Below are positions 1 through 8,256 of a stretch of 64,000 nucleotides of DNA, piece by piece. The notes under the pieces are model-generated. The model was not told the origin of the DNA, did no database searches, and saw nothing but the letters and a program-made list of their open reading frames with translations. Source of the stretch: CAWIUB01 sp963839995. GTDB lineage: Bacteria > Actinomycetota > Actinomycetes > Mycobacteriales > Jatrophihabitantaceae. The DNA lies in NCBI GenBank assembly GCA_963839995.1, contig CAWIXH010000011.1:7344-71343 (forward strand), read 5' to 3'. Both the position numbers and the translations under genes were made by a program. Numbering within the stretch: the first letter of the stretch is position 1; every line of letters begins with the position of its first letter.

Positions 1-156
1 GCCACGGTCATCCGGGGTGTGCTTGTGCCGGCCGTGATGACCGTGGCCCGGGACGCAACCTGGTGGGCGCCTCTCCCGCTGCGGCGCATATACCAGCGGT
101 TCGGACTCTCCGAGGCACCGGCCGAGCCGGAACGCCAGCCGGTGCCAGTGCGCTGA
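1..156 (+). CDS. MmpL/RND family transporter, C-terminal end (partial)
   Basis: The first 156 bases are open from the window edge and end in TGA. They encode 51 residues, ATVIRGVLVPAVM...WWAPLPLRRIYQRFGLSE. This matches the usual last transmembrane helix and cytoplasmic tail of actinobacterial MmpL transporters, whose signature is TVIRALLVPA...WWAPGPLRRLHxRFGL. MmpL proteins are inner-membrane RND pumps that export lipids or drugs. The stop falls 2 bases before a truncated transposase fragment on the opposite strand, so the original tail may have been trimmed there. The rest of the gene is off-window. The family call is fairly safe because this terminal motif is distinctive; the substrate cannot be told. 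Confidence 0.75.
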   Translation, partial: ATVIRGVLVPAVMTVARDATWWAPLPLRRIYQRFGLSEAPAEPERQPVPVR

Positions 157-157
157 C

Positions 158-448
158 CGTCCAGTGCCGGGCCACCAGCTGCCGGTGCCACCGCAGCAGT
201 GTCGCCGGGCTGACGATCCGCGGCCGCCACAGGTGCCGCGGCAGCAGTCGAGACAACGCGGCCAACACCAGCCGGTCCCGCGGCTCCAACCGAGGAAGAC
301 TCACCTGCCGGCGTAGCACTGCCACCTCGTGCCGCAGCACCAGCAGCTCGACATCCTTCACCGCCTCGCCACGTCCCCGCAGCACCACCAGACCGAGCAC
401 CGCACGCAGGACCGCGTACACGACGGAGAAGATCACTCCAATGATCAT
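158..448 (-). pseudogene. Transposase (integrase-core type), N-terminal fragment
   Basis: From ATG at 448 the frame reads a hydrophobic start, then KDVELLVLRHEVAVLRRQV...RLLPRHLW...SPATLLRWHRQLVARHWT. This is the N-terminal helix-turn-helix region of the large actinobacterial transposase group with an rve (DDE) core. The resemblance stops at about residue 97, just where the MmpL stop codon lies on the other strand. The remaining open frame is antisense to MmpL and is not homologous. The catalytic core is missing, so this is a remnant. Confidence 0.7.
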
Positions 449-510
449 GCCGAACCACGCTCAGACACCCGAACCGAGGTTCTTGAGCCCCACACGCGCT
501 CGCGGCTGTC

Positions 511-1129
511 GTGGAGGACTTCGGCCACCTGTTGCAGGGCAGGCCGCTCGGTGTAGTGACGCCGGCGTCGGCGCGAGAGGTTGCCGAGATCATCGGCGCG
601 GCCAACGCGTCCCGCGGAAGTTGGCAATCCGCGGGACCGGGCACAGCGCCGGCGCGCAGTCGCTGCCGCTCGACTCAACCGTCGTGGACCTGTCCGGGAT
701 GAACGCCGCGGTCGGCGTCGACGGTAAGGGCAGGACCATCCGATGCCAGACAGGAGCCACGCCACGGCAGCTGGTAGCCCACACGTGCCCGCCGGCCTGG
801 TCCCGCGCCCGGTCACGAATTTGCTTGATCTCTCGGTGGGCGGTGTGCTCGGCGTCGGCCCTGAATCCGACGATCTCGCCTTCTTCAGCGTCATGTACCC
901 GCACATGCCGCCCCAGCTGTTACCCGAAGCCCTAGATGCCCACACACGGGCAAGCGATCTGCTGACCCGGGCAGGCGGCAAACGCTACGGACCCGACTGG
1001 ATGGGCGAGGTCGACCACGACGGATGGCGTACGCACTTCGGCCGGGCCCACGAGGGCTGGATAAACGCACGCCGCACCTTCGACCCGAACTGTATCTTCC
1101 GTTCAACGCTGGTCCCCAACGCCGACTGA
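511..1129 (+). pseudogene. FAD-linked oxidase (PCMH type), decayed
   Basis: Three forward frames each carry part of one FAD-binding oxidoreductase. 511 to about 615 gives VEDFGHLLQGRPLGVVTPASAREVAEII. About 620-800 gives the flavin-binding stretch RGTGHSAGAQ...VVDLSGM. From about 780 to the stop at 1129 it reads NLLDLSVGG, then jumps to a C-terminus with SVMYPHMPPQLL and RRTFDPNCIF. Intact relatives (cytokinin-dehydrogenase-like and other VAO-type oxidases) have some 200-300 residues between these blocks. The gene therefore has two frameshifts and a large internal deletion and cannot make enzyme. Its substrate is unknown. Confidence 0.65.
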
Positions 1130-1636
1130 CGCGGGGCGCAACCCGTCGGCAGCGCCGGGCGCTGTACCACGCGCCTCCCATCCAACCCGCCGCAACTGAC
1201 GGCAAGCGCAGGTGCCTCAGACTCGCGCAGGGCCAGGACGCCCAGGAATCTGCTCACCGGACGCCGCCGCCGGCCAGCGCTGCTTGCGATAACCCGCTCG
1301 CGGCGCCCGCCAGCCGCACATAATGACGTCATCACGGACGTGCGGCAATCGTTATACCGCGCGCCCGATTCGCAGGGAGGATCTATGTCGTGCTTCCGGC
1401 CCTGCCTCCCGGGTTTCGACGAGCTGGGTGCGTAGGGTCGGCGGCCTGGGTCCCGGCCTGACCTCCGATTCGGCTGACGCCGCTTCGTGCTGTCCTGCGA
1501 GACGATCTGTCGGCCGGGCCCAGGTCTTGTGGCACCACCGGTGGTGCCGGTCTGATCTGCCCGTCCTGTGCAAGAGGCCGGGGTCGCCAGATCCGACGGC
1601 CGGCGGGTGCGTGCCATCCCTCAACCAGAGAAAGGG
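1130..1636 (+). ncRNA. IS110 left non-coding region, possible bridge RNA
   Basis: About 500 bases with no convincing gene lie between the oxidase remnant and the IS110 transposase. IS110-group elements are known to express a structured bridge RNA from the non-coding end 5' of the transposase; it pairs with target and donor DNA. The part from about 1380 to 1630 is GC-rich and full of short inverted repeats. Its segment 1455-1476 is repeated at 20 of 22 positions just downstream of the transposase (2701-2722), as a donor-recognition segment might be. The RNA ends are not visible, so the coordinates cover the whole gap. Confidence 0.4.
1455..1476 (+). repeat. IS110 flanking direct repeat, left copy
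   Basis: This 22-base segment (ggcctgacc..cgattcggctg) matches 2701-2722 at 20 of 22 positions. The two copies flank the transposase gene, one in the presumed guide-RNA region and one in the right non-coding end. Confidence 0.6.
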
Positions 1637-2683
1637 ATGACGTTGACCATCGTAGAGACGCGCGCGGTCACCGGCGGGGTGGACACCCATGCCGACGTGC
1701 ATGTCGCCGCGGCGCTGGATCCGCTCGGCGGGCTGCTCGGCGTCGAACAGTTCCCCACCACCCCGGCCGGCTACGCCGGCTTGCTGGACTGGCTGGGCGA
1801 GTTCGGCACCGTGGACCTGGTCGGGATCGAGGGCACCGGCAGCTACGGCGCCGGCCTGGCCCGCCACATCACCGCAGCCGGTGTCCGGGTCGTCGAGGTA
1901 GACCGCGCCGACCGGCAAGACCGCCGCCGGCAGGGCAAGTCAGACCCGCTGGACGCGGTCAGCGCCGCCCGGGCCGCGCAGTCCGGGCGGGCCCGCGGCG
2001 CCCCGAAAGGACGCGACGGCGCGGTCGAGGCGATCCGCGCGCTGATGCTCGCCAAACGCAGCGCCACCGGCGAACGCACCCGGGCCATCAACCAGGCCAG
2101 GGCACTGCTGCTGACCGGGCCCGACGAGCTGCGCACCCGGCTGGCCGGGCACTCCGCGGCGAGCCTGGTCGCCGAGATCGCCGCGCTGCGTCCCCGCCCG
2201 GGCGAGCTGGTCGGCTATGCCACCCGCATCGCGCTGCGCGAGCTGGGCCGCCGCGTCGCCTTCCTCGACGCCCAGCTCGAGCGCCTCGACGACCAGATCG
2301 TGCCGCTGGTCACCGCCCGCGCCCCCGGCCTGCTCGCCCGCCACGGCATCGGGCCACACACCGCCGCGCTGCTGCTCATCACTGCCGGCGACCACCCCGA
2401 ACGGCTGCGCAGCGAGGCCGCCTGGGCGCACCTGTGCGCCGCCGCCCCCATCCCGGCATCCTCCGGCAAGATCACCCGGCACCGGCTCAACCCCGGCGGC
2501 GACCGGCAAGCCAACCACGCCCTGTGGCGCATCGTGCTCACCCGGATGCGCTCACACCCGCCGACCCGCGACTACGCCGAACGCCGCACCAAACAAGGAA
2601 AGTCCAAGACCGAGATCATCCGCTGCCTCAAGCGCTACGTCGCCCGCGAGGTCTACCCGCACCTACGCCCCGCACGCGACTGA
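1637..2683 (+). CDS. IS110-family transposase
   Basis: 348 residues. The start ATG at 1637 follows an AGAAAGGG ribosome site; the frame is open further upstream but without similarity. The N-terminal RuvC-like DEDD domain shows GVDTHADVHVAA near residue 12, the glutamate in GIEGTGSYG near 67, and aspartates in VDRADRQDRRRQGKSDPLDA near 88-105. The C-terminal domain has the helix-hairpin-helix GIGPHTAALLL and the conserved serine region AAPIPASSGK, where the nucleophile of IS110 recombinases lies. It ends with a basic KRYVAREVYPHL tail. All key residues are present, so the enzyme looks intact. It would cut and rejoin DNA as directed by a bridge RNA. Confidence 0.92.
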   Translation: MTLTIVETRAVTGGVDTHADVHVAAALDPLGGLLGVEQFPTTPAGYAGLLDWLGEFGTVDLVGIEGTGSYGAGLARHITAAGVRVVEVDRADRQDRRRQGKSDPLDAVSAARAAQSGRARGAPKGRDGAVEAIRALMLAKRSATGERTRAINQARALLLTGPDELRTRLAGHSAASLVAEIAALRPRPGELVGYATRIALRELGRRVAFLDAQLERLDDQIVPLVTARAPGLLARHGIGPHTAALLLITAGDHPERLRSEAAWAHLCAAAPIPASSGKITRHRLNPGGDRQANHALWRIVLTRMRSHPPTRDYAERRTKQGKSKTEIIRCLKRYVAREVYPHLRPARD

Positions 2684-2700
2684 CACAGACCCCCGGGGCG

Positions 2701-2722
2701 GGCCTGACCCACGATTCGGCTG
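2701..2722 (+). repeat. IS110 flanking direct repeat, right copy
   Basis: Matches 1455-1476 with two adjacent mismatches and starts 17 bases after the transposase stop. The stretch from here to 2942 carries no gene and probably is the right non-coding end of the element. Confidence 0.6.
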
Positions 2723-3032
2723 CCGCACCCGCTGGCCTTCGAACGATCCGTCGGCCCCGCCCCGGGCCTCCACCACCCCGGCTGCGCGTGACCTCATAAG
2801 AGCCTGCCCTCCACACCGGAGCGGCCCGTCCCTGTCCTGTCCGCAACCCAGCCGACCCGACCCGAACGACCCCCAGCAGCGCCCGCAGAAAGCGAGACGA
2901 CGAAATGTCACCAGAGCGCTTGACAAACCATAGGAGCATCGATCGTGTCGGAGTTCGCCGTGAAGCGTTGTGGATCACCGTTCCCGGGCCGTGGTCGGCA
3001 GAGTGCGGTGCCGCTACGGGCGGTTCTCGTGG

Positions 3033-4280
3033 TCAGAGGTGATCGTCTGTTGGCCGAGGTCGATGGATCGAAGCGACGTCAGGACGAACCTGCTCTGCCT
3101 GGGCCGCGAGCCGGGCGATGATGGAGGCGTCGTCGCCGACACCAAAGAGCAGTGAGGAGCGCCGGGTGCGGAGGAAGTGCACGCCGCAGAAGTAGAGCCC
3201 CGGCACGACGGTGCTCGCGCCATCCACCGTGATCGGGAATCCCATCGCGTCGCCGATCGGGAGGTCGATCCAGGTGTAGTCGGGCCGGAAGCCCGAGGTC
3301 ACGATCACCGTGCCGACGGAGCGCAGGTCGAGCTCGCGCACCGGGTCGTAGCTGAACGGTGCGGGAGCCGGCAGCTCCGGTATCGGGTACCCGCGGCCGG
3401 GTAGCTGCGCTTTCATCAGCCGGCAGAGGTCGGCCCATCGCGCGTCGCCGAAGGCGACCGAGGCGCCCAGGTCGTCGGTGAAGTTCGCACGGTTGCCGTC
3501 GACCCCGGCGAGGCGACCGAGCAGCGTCACGCCGAGGGCTCGCAGCGTGCGGTAGTGGAGATCCCGACCGCCACCTGCTCCGGTCGTCTGCACGTTCGCG
3601 GCGAGCCGTGCCGTGGGCGAGGGCAGCTCGGCCAGTGTTTGGTCGTAGAAGCTCGTCCGGACCAGCCAGGTGATGACGTCGAGCCCGTCTAGTCGGCGCG
3701 CCCACGGTGCACGGCCGCACGCAAGGAATACGTCGCGCCCGGCCAGGTGCAGCTCCTCCGCGAGTTGGCACCCGGTCTGCCCGCTACCGATGACCAGCAC
3801 CTGCCCATCGGGCAGCGCGTCCGGGTTGCAGTAGTCGGTGGCGTCCATGACGAGCACGCCCGGCGGCATCCCGGACACGGCAGCCGGACGGTATAGACGC
3901 TGGTAGGCACCGGTGCACACCACCACGGTGGACGCGTCCATTTCCCCGTCCGAAGTAGTCAACCGGAACCCGCCCGCGGGCCCTGCCCCCAGGGCCTCGA
4001 CCCGCACACCTTCGCGAATCGGCGCACCAGCTGCGTAGTTCTCCAGATAGGCCACGATCTCATCACGCGCAACGTGCCCTTCCGGGTCATCGCCGGCGTA
4101 CGGGCTGCCCGGCAGGTCCAGGGTCCAATTCGGCGTCACCAGCGTGAAGCTGTCCCAGCGATCGCGCCACGCCTGCCCTACGCGCGCCCGCTCCAGCACA
4201 ACATGCTCGACCCCGAGCTCGGTCAGCCCCCGACTCACCGCAAGGCCGGCCTGCCCAGCCCCGATTACAACCGTCGACAT
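3033..4280 (-). CDS. Flavin-containing monooxygenase-like oxidoreductase
   Basis: 415 residues from ATG 4280 (MSTVVIGAGQAGLAVS); an upstream in-frame ATG at 4295 would add five residues. The FAD Rossmann motif GAGQAG sits at the start and a second dinucleotide-binding motif, VIGSGQTGCQLAEEL, near residue 165. The C-terminus has the FAD-closing stretch VPGLYFCGVHFLRTRRSSLLFGVGDDA. This is the architecture of single-component flavin monooxygenases related to YUC and CzcO-like proteins, which use NADPH and O2 to oxygenate small substrates in the cytoplasm. No operon partner is visible. The substrate cannot be inferred. Confidence 0.85.
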   Translation of the reverse strand: MSTVVIGAGQAGLAVSRGLTELGVEHVVLERARVGQAWRDRWDSFTLVTPNWTLDLPGSPYAGDDPEGHVARDEIVAYLENYAAGAPIREGVRVEALGAGPAGGFRLTTSDGEMDASTVVVCTGAYQRLYRPAAVSGMPPGVLVMDATDYCNPDALPDGQVLVIGSGQTGCQLAEELHLAGRDVFLACGRAPWARRLDGLDVITWLVRTSFYDQTLAELPSPTARLAANVQTTGAGGGRDLHYRTLRALGVTLLGRLAGVDGNRANFTDDLGASVAFGDARWADLCRLMKAQLPGRGYPIPELPAPAPFSYDPVRELDLRSVGTVIVTSGFRPDYTWIDLPIGDAMGFPITVDGASTVVPGLYFCGVHFLRTRRSSLLFGVGDDASIIARLAAQAEQVRPDVASIHRPRPTDDHL

Positions 4281-4504
4281 GCGAACCCACCCCACTCGGT
4301 CGCAGTGAAGCCCGATACGGGAACCCGGTCAATCCCCACCCGACCGGCCGCGATCGCAAACACAGCCGCCGCGCAGAATGACAGGCCGCCGAGCAGCCTG
4401 GCGTCCAACGAGTAGCCGATCAGCCCCTGGCTCGCCGCCGATACGTGCCGGAATCGGCAATCGCGCGGGGACCTCATCGGAGGTTCCGCTCGGCGCCGCG
4501 GGCG

Positions 4505-4615
4505 CCCGACCGGCGAAGCGCCGTCGATCGGGCGCGACGAGGCCAGGGCTTGGCGCACTGTGCGTCGATGCACCCGCTCGGCCAACTCCCGAGTCGACAG
4601 CCCTTCCACGGTGTG
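4505..4615 (-). pseudogene. Possible IS21 IstA-like HTH remnant
   Basis: A short reverse frame reads EGLSTRELAER.VHRRTVRQALAS, which resembles the DNA-binding helix-turn-helix of IS21-type IstA transposases (LSxRxIARxLGVHRRTVRQAL). Nothing else of the protein is recognisable on either side. If real it is an old fragment. The rest of 4281-4701 holds no gene that I can support. Confidence 0.3.
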
Positions 4616-4701
4616 TCCCTGCGGCTCTGCTGCTGGGCAGGGCGACCGGGCGGTGGACGATGGAACGGCGCACCGGGGTGCGCAGGGCCGGGGAGGTCCG
4701 G

Positions 4702-5132
4702 ATGACCGAAGTGATCGATCGGCTGGTGACCGCGATGAACGCACATGACCTTGACGCGGCCACCGCTCTCATCCACAAGCACTACCGCAGCGTGCAACCC
4801 GCGCACCCGGGCAGAGCCTTCGTCGGGCGTGACCAACTGCGCGCCAACTGGCAGGCCATGTTCGCCGGAATACCCGACTTCCACGCCGAGGTCGCACGCT
4901 CGGTGCACGACGGCGACACGACTTGGAGCGAATGGCATTGGACGGGTACCCGCAGCGACGGCAAGCCTTCGAGGTGCGCGGCGTCACCCTGTTCGAGATC
5001 ATCGACGGTCAGAATGTGTCCGGTCGGCTGTACCTGGAGGACGTCGAGCGGCAGGCAGCCGGAATAGACGAGGCGGTCGAAGCCCTCGCCGGCCGGCGAC
5101 CGCAACGAGGCCAACACAAGAACGCGCGATGA
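4702..5132 (+). pseudogene. SnoaL-like ester cyclase/NTF2-fold protein, frameshifted
   Basis: From ATG 4702, preceded by GGGAGGT, the frame reads MTEVIDRLVTAMNAHDLDAATAL...FHAEVARSVHDGDTTWSEWHWTGTRSDGK. Near 4965 similarity moves to another frame, AFEVRGVTLFEIIDGQNVSGRLYLEDVE, which ends at 5132. Together they form one NTF2-like SnoaL domain of about 140 residues, a cone fold used by polyketide cyclases and many small uncharacterised proteins. A one-base change separates the halves, so the gene is either a recent pseudogene or carries a sequencing error. Confidence 0.7.
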
Positions 5133-5545
5133 TCACACCACCACCCCACGCGCGACCGCCGCCGCACGGGACGAACATCAACCAGCCGTACAGTCGGCGT
5201 ACCGCACCACTACATCGGGTTGCGCCGCGCAAATCTCCCAGCCGCGAATCGACCGCATCCGGCTGACCCCAACGCCGCCGGATCAGACGCGGCACCTGAC
5301 CGGCGCACATATCGACGCACACAGATCTTGACCGTGACCAAATCGAGGCGCCCGGAATCGGCGGTACTGCGTCGTCACCGTGCTCGGATCGCGTGAGCCG
5401 CACTCCAACGGGATTCGCGGAGAGTAGCCAGGGGCCGTCGTCGGGTTGGGACGTCATTCACCGCGTATCGACCCACCGAGCGGCGCCGAGCAGATGGTGC
5501 GCGAGCTCGTCGGCACATCACTTCGCGACAGCGCGATGAGTTCCG
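5133..5545. other. Intergenic, no gene recognised
   Basis: No open frame here has recognisable similarity. The only structure noticed is the dispersed repeat at 5355-5405, which has a counterpart at 8024-8073. Confidence 0.5.
5355..5405. repeat. Dispersed intergenic repeat, copy A
   Basis: This roughly 50-base segment (gaatcggcg...gtgctcgga.cgcgtgag) aligns with 8024-8073 with one gap and a handful of mismatches. Both copies lie in gene-poor DNA. Confidence 0.5.
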
Positions 5546-5620
5546 ATGAGTTCCGATGAGTTCTACGGCCTCCGATCGTCTGCATTGACGGCAGCTACCC
5601 CCAGCCGCAAGGAGGACATG

Positions 5621-6010
5621 ATGATCAGCACCACCCAGGCGCACGTCGACAAGATCGCGACGGTCGTGATCCCGGTATCCGACCAGGAACGGGCGATCGA
5701 GTTCTACGTCGGCAAACTCGGCTTCGCCAAGCGCGTCGACGTGCCGTTCGGCGACGGCCTGCGCTGGGTCGAGGTGGGCGTGGACGACGAGGCGACCACC
5801 ATCGCCCTCGCGCCCCCGCCGGAGGGCGCCTCGACCGGCGGCAAGGAGACCGGCATCAGCCTGCACACCGAGGACATCGACGCCTACCACGCCCAGCTGA
5901 AGGACGGCGGCGTGGACGTCGACGACCAGGTGATGCGGCTCGGCGACCCGGTACCGCCGATGTTCTGGCTACGCGATCCGGAGGGCAACTCGTTGATGGT
6001 CGTCCAGTAG
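5621..6010 (+). CDS. VOC (glyoxalase/bleomycin-resistance fold) protein
   Basis: 129 residues. Two ATGs in tandem (5618, 5621) follow AAGGAGG; the second has the better spacing and was chosen. The protein has the two beta-alpha-beta-beta-beta halves of the vicinal-oxygen-chelate fold: IATVVIPVSDQERAIEFYVGKLGFAK at the start and MFWLRDPEGNSLMVVQ at the end, with GISLHTEDIDAYHAQLKDGGV between. Such small single-domain proteins dimerise and bind a metal in the cytoplasm. Functions range from lyase or dioxygenase to drug binding and cannot be assigned. A strong hairpin lies 35 bases downstream. Confidence 0.88.
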   Translation: MISTTQAHVDKIATVVIPVSDQERAIEFYVGKLGFAKRVDVPFGDGLRWVEVGVDDEATTIALAPPPEGASTGGKETGISLHTEDIDAYHAQLKDGGVDVDDQVMRLGDPVPPMFWLRDPEGNSLMVVQ

Positions 6011-6044
6011 CCCTGCCCGGCTCGGCACCGACGAAAGCGACGAC

Positions 6045-6087
6045 GCCGCGGCACGCGGGCTGACCACCAAGCCTCGCGTGCCGCGGC
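6045..6087 (+). terminator. Hairpin after the VOC gene
   Basis: Perfect 13-bp arms (gccgcggcacgcg at 6045-6057, cgcgtgccgcggc at 6075-6087) enclose a 17-base loop. No U-tract follows, as is common for actinobacterial terminators. It would serve the VOC gene. Confidence 0.65.
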
Positions 6088-6205
6088 CGTCGTACCAGAG
6101 CGAGCTGTTCTCGCTCAACCAGAGCCGCACACAACAGCACTGCGCTCGCCGCCCGGCGCTCGCTTCGACGCGTACCAGAATCGGGGCTATCCGGGTGATC
6201 GAAGA

Positions 6206-6352
6206 TCACCGCGCCGCAAGCGGAGTCCCGGGCCCACAGCCGATGTCAACCGCGATCGCCGGCACCGACGCCGGCCAGCTCGGCGACCGTGCGGGCCACC
6301 GGGCCGCGTCCCCCTGCCGTGACGACGGCCATCGGCAGGCCGGCCAGCCCGC
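6206..6352 (-). pseudogene. SAM-dependent methyltransferase fragment
   Basis: Directly after the LacI stop the reverse strand reads VSGLAGLPMAVVTAGGRGPVARTVAELAGVGAGDR and then, after a one-base shift, VDIGCGPGTPLAAR and a stop. This is the region leading into motif I (VDIGCGPGT) of class I methyltransferases. The rest is missing, so only an N-terminal piece survives. Confidence 0.6.
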
Positions 6353-7423
6353 TCACCGAGCTGGCTTAGCGGGTGCCGTGCTGTCGCGCACGATCAGCTC
6401 GGTGTGGAGCATCAGGTGCTTTGCCCGCCGGGGGGTGCTGCCGTTCTTGGCGCGCTCGATGGCTGCCTTCAGCGCGCTGATCGCGGCGCGGCCCTTGGCG
6501 TCGAGGTCCTGCCGCACCGTGGTCAGGGTCGGCTGGGTCCGCCGGGCGATCGGGTTGTCGTCGAAGCCCACTACGGACACATCGTCAGGGACGATCAACC
6601 CGGCGTCCTGGGCGGCGCGGATGACGCCGCCGGCGATGGCGTCGGAGAAGCACAGGATCGCGGTGGGCCGCTGCGGCTGGGCCAGTAGTGTCTGGCCGGC
6701 CGAATACCCGATCTCGTGCGGGTCTTGGTGCGGGAGCCGTATCACGCACGGCGTGACCCCGGCCGCATCGAGCCCCTCGAGCCAGCCCAGCATGCGCTCT
6801 GACTCACCGTAGGCCAGGGTCGCCGCGCGCGGATCAGCGACGATGCCGTACTGGCCGCCGAAGCCGGACGTGACAATGCCCACGCGCCGGTGGCCCAGGT
6901 CCAGGACGTGCTGGGCGGCGGCGCGGGCGCCGCCGCGGTCGTTCACGTTGATGCTCGCAATGCCCGATGCGGGCGGCTGGTCGACGAAGACGACGGGTAA
7001 CCGCCGTCGCATCAGCCAGCCCACCGCCGGCGAGGTCATGTCGCAGGAGTAGACGAGCGCCCCGTCGACCGCGACGTCACGCGCCGGGATGACGCCCTCG
7101 CGCGGCGCCGCTGACAGCAGCGTGAGGGCGAGCCCGGTCGGGGCGAGCTCGTCCGAGATGGCCGCGATGAACGTCATCGCGACTTCGTCGGTGAGGCTGT
7201 AGGCGTACGTGTCGGACATCAACAACCCCACCGTGCCGGCGGTGCCGCTAGCCAGCGCGCGAGCGGTCGGATCGGGGCCGACATAGCCCAGCTGTTCGGC
7301 GACGGCGAGGATGCGTTCGCGCAGCATTGCCGACAACTGATCCGGCCGCGAGAACGCATTCGACACCGTCATCCGGCTTACGCCGACATGGTCGGCGATG
7401 GTCTGCAGGGTGACTCGTCCCAT
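6353..7423 (-). CDS. LacI-family transcriptional regulator
   Basis: 356 residues. The N-terminal helix-turn-helix VTLQTIADHVGVSRMTVSNAFSRPDQLS and hinge LGYVGPDPTARALASG are typical of LacI/GalR DNA-binding heads. Residues 60-345 form the periplasmic-binding-like sensor: TGTVGLLMSD, DGALVYSCD, GHRRVGIVTSG, PTAILCFSDAIAGGVIRAAQDAGL, VSVVGFDDNPIARRTQPTLTTVRQ. It should repress sugar or other small-molecule genes and release DNA on ligand binding. No catabolic operon adjoins it, so the target is unknown. Its 5' end overlaps a small unknown ORF on the same strand. Confidence 0.92.
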   Translation of the reverse strand: MGRVTLQTIADHVGVSRMTVSNAFSRPDQLSAMLRERILAVAEQLGYVGPDPTARALASGTAGTVGLLMSDTYAYSLTDEVAMTFIAAISDELAPTGLALTLLSAAPREGVIPARDVAVDGALVYSCDMTSPAVGWLMRRRLPVVFVDQPPASGIASINVNDRGGARAAAQHVLDLGHRRVGIVTSGFGGQYGIVADPRAATLAYGESERMLGWLEGLDAAGVTPCVIRLPHQDPHEIGYSAGQTLLAQPQRPTAILCFSDAIAGGVIRAAQDAGLIVPDDVSVVGFDDNPIARRTQPTLTTVRQDLDAKGRAAISALKAAIERAKNGSTPRRAKHLMLHTELIVRDSTAPAKPAR

Positions 7424-7632
7424 CTGCTGCGCCCGCTCCCTGTTTCGGCAGCCAGCCTACGGGGCGACGCGACCAAGTCGACGGCGCGGCGCAGCAGGCC
7501 GGCCAGCCCGGCTCGTGCTCGCGTCCCGGTCGCAACGGGGTCGGGCACCACCGGCGCCTCGGGAAGCGCGCCGCGCGCGTGGTCGGCGGTCAGGCCGTTC
7601 GACAGGATCGCTGCGATCAGTAGGGAGTCCAT
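7378..7632 (-). CDS. Small uncharacterised protein
   Basis: 84 residues from ATG 7632, which follows a good GGAGAGGTG ribosome site and a plausible promoter at 7665-7693. The sequence starts MDSLLIAAILSNGLTADHARGALPEAP and continues arginine-rich. It resembles the short proteins of unknown role often found beside regulators in actinomycetes. It overlaps the first 46 bases of the LacI gene in another frame, so the two may be co-transcribed. The C-terminal third may be only overlap sequence. I do not recognise a family. Confidence 0.4.
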   Translation of the reverse strand: MDSLLIAAILSNGLTADHARGALPEAPVVPDPVATGTRARAGLAGLLRRAVDLVASPRRLAAETGSGRSRWDESPCRPSPTMSA

Positions 7633-7647
7633 TTCGTCACCTCTCCA

Positions 7648-7693
7648 GGTATCTCTATACCGGTACAGTACCATTGCCGTCTGTATCGGTCAA
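7648..7693 (-). promoter_or_regulatory. Promoter with two tandem palindromes
   Basis: On the reverse strand TTGACC (7688-7693), 17 bases, TACTGT (7665-7670) form a sigma-70-type promoter reading towards the small ORF and LacI gene. The -10 lies inside the palindrome ggtacagtacc (7662-7672), and directly next to it is ggtat-ctct-atacc (7648-7661). Two adjacent palindromes over a promoter suggest an operator. Confidence 0.5.
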
Positions 7694-8256
7694 GAGCCAT
7701 CGAGCAGATGACACGTGGACTATGAAGCGGCGGAGAGTTCCCGCAAGGAGGCTGCGCGCCGCGGTATTGCTGCTGCCAGTTGAAGGAGAGTGGTGGGCGC
7801 CGGTCGCGCCCGGCGTGGTCGTGTGCTCGGTGCGCGCCCAGAACCGAACGCTTGCGCGCATCATTCTCGACGAGACCTTCGAGCCGGGGTACCGCTGCAC
7901 AGGCACCGTCGGGGTAGGGCGGCGCGAAACACAGTTCGGACACCGGCGCTCGGCGCACACCCACCCGCAAGCCCGCTGCGTGCCAACATAATCTCGCCGC
8001 GGAACCAGGCGCCAGCGGCGCGCGAATCGGCGCACTGCGCGATCAGCGTGCTCGGACCGCGTGAGACGCGCTTCGACGACGATCGCGCAGAGTGGTCTGG
8101 CCCGACCCGGCATTCGTGCACGTCACTGCGCGATGGCGACGCAACAGCCGAACGGTCGGTGCGACGATTGCCTGGTGAGCGACGCCTCGCATGGGAGGAA
8201 GCACGGATGGGTAACCCAGCAATTGGCGTGCCGTACGCAATAGCCATGTCGCCGTC
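7694..8256. other. Intergenic, no gene recognised
   Basis: Open frames on the forward strand (for example from ATG 7722) have no recognisable similarity and an arginine-rich composition typical of GC-driven shadow frames. Repeat copy B lies at 8024-8073. Confidence 0.4.
8024..8073. repeat. Dispersed intergenic repeat, copy B
   Basis: Aligns with 5355-5405 along gaatcggcg...actgcg...cgtgctcgga.cgcgtgag. A weaker partial match may lie near 9329. Confidence 0.5.

Larger units (their letters stand above)
1340..2942 (+). mobile_element. IS110-family insertion sequence (left end approximate)
   Basis: The element has one transposase gene with non-coding DNA on both sides. The right end is placed near 2942 because the sequence there (cttgacaaaccataggagc, ending at about 2938) resembles the right terminus I recall for actinobacterial IS110 elements. 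IS110 elements lack long inverted repeats and make little or no target duplication, so the left end cannot be fixed by eye; about 1340 is only a guess. Confidence 0.5.

Noticed and set aside
7398..7991. A 197-codon forward frame over the LacI upstream region
   Set aside because: Composition is arginine-rich, no ribosome site, no similarity, and it crosses the divergent promoter and the small reverse ORF.
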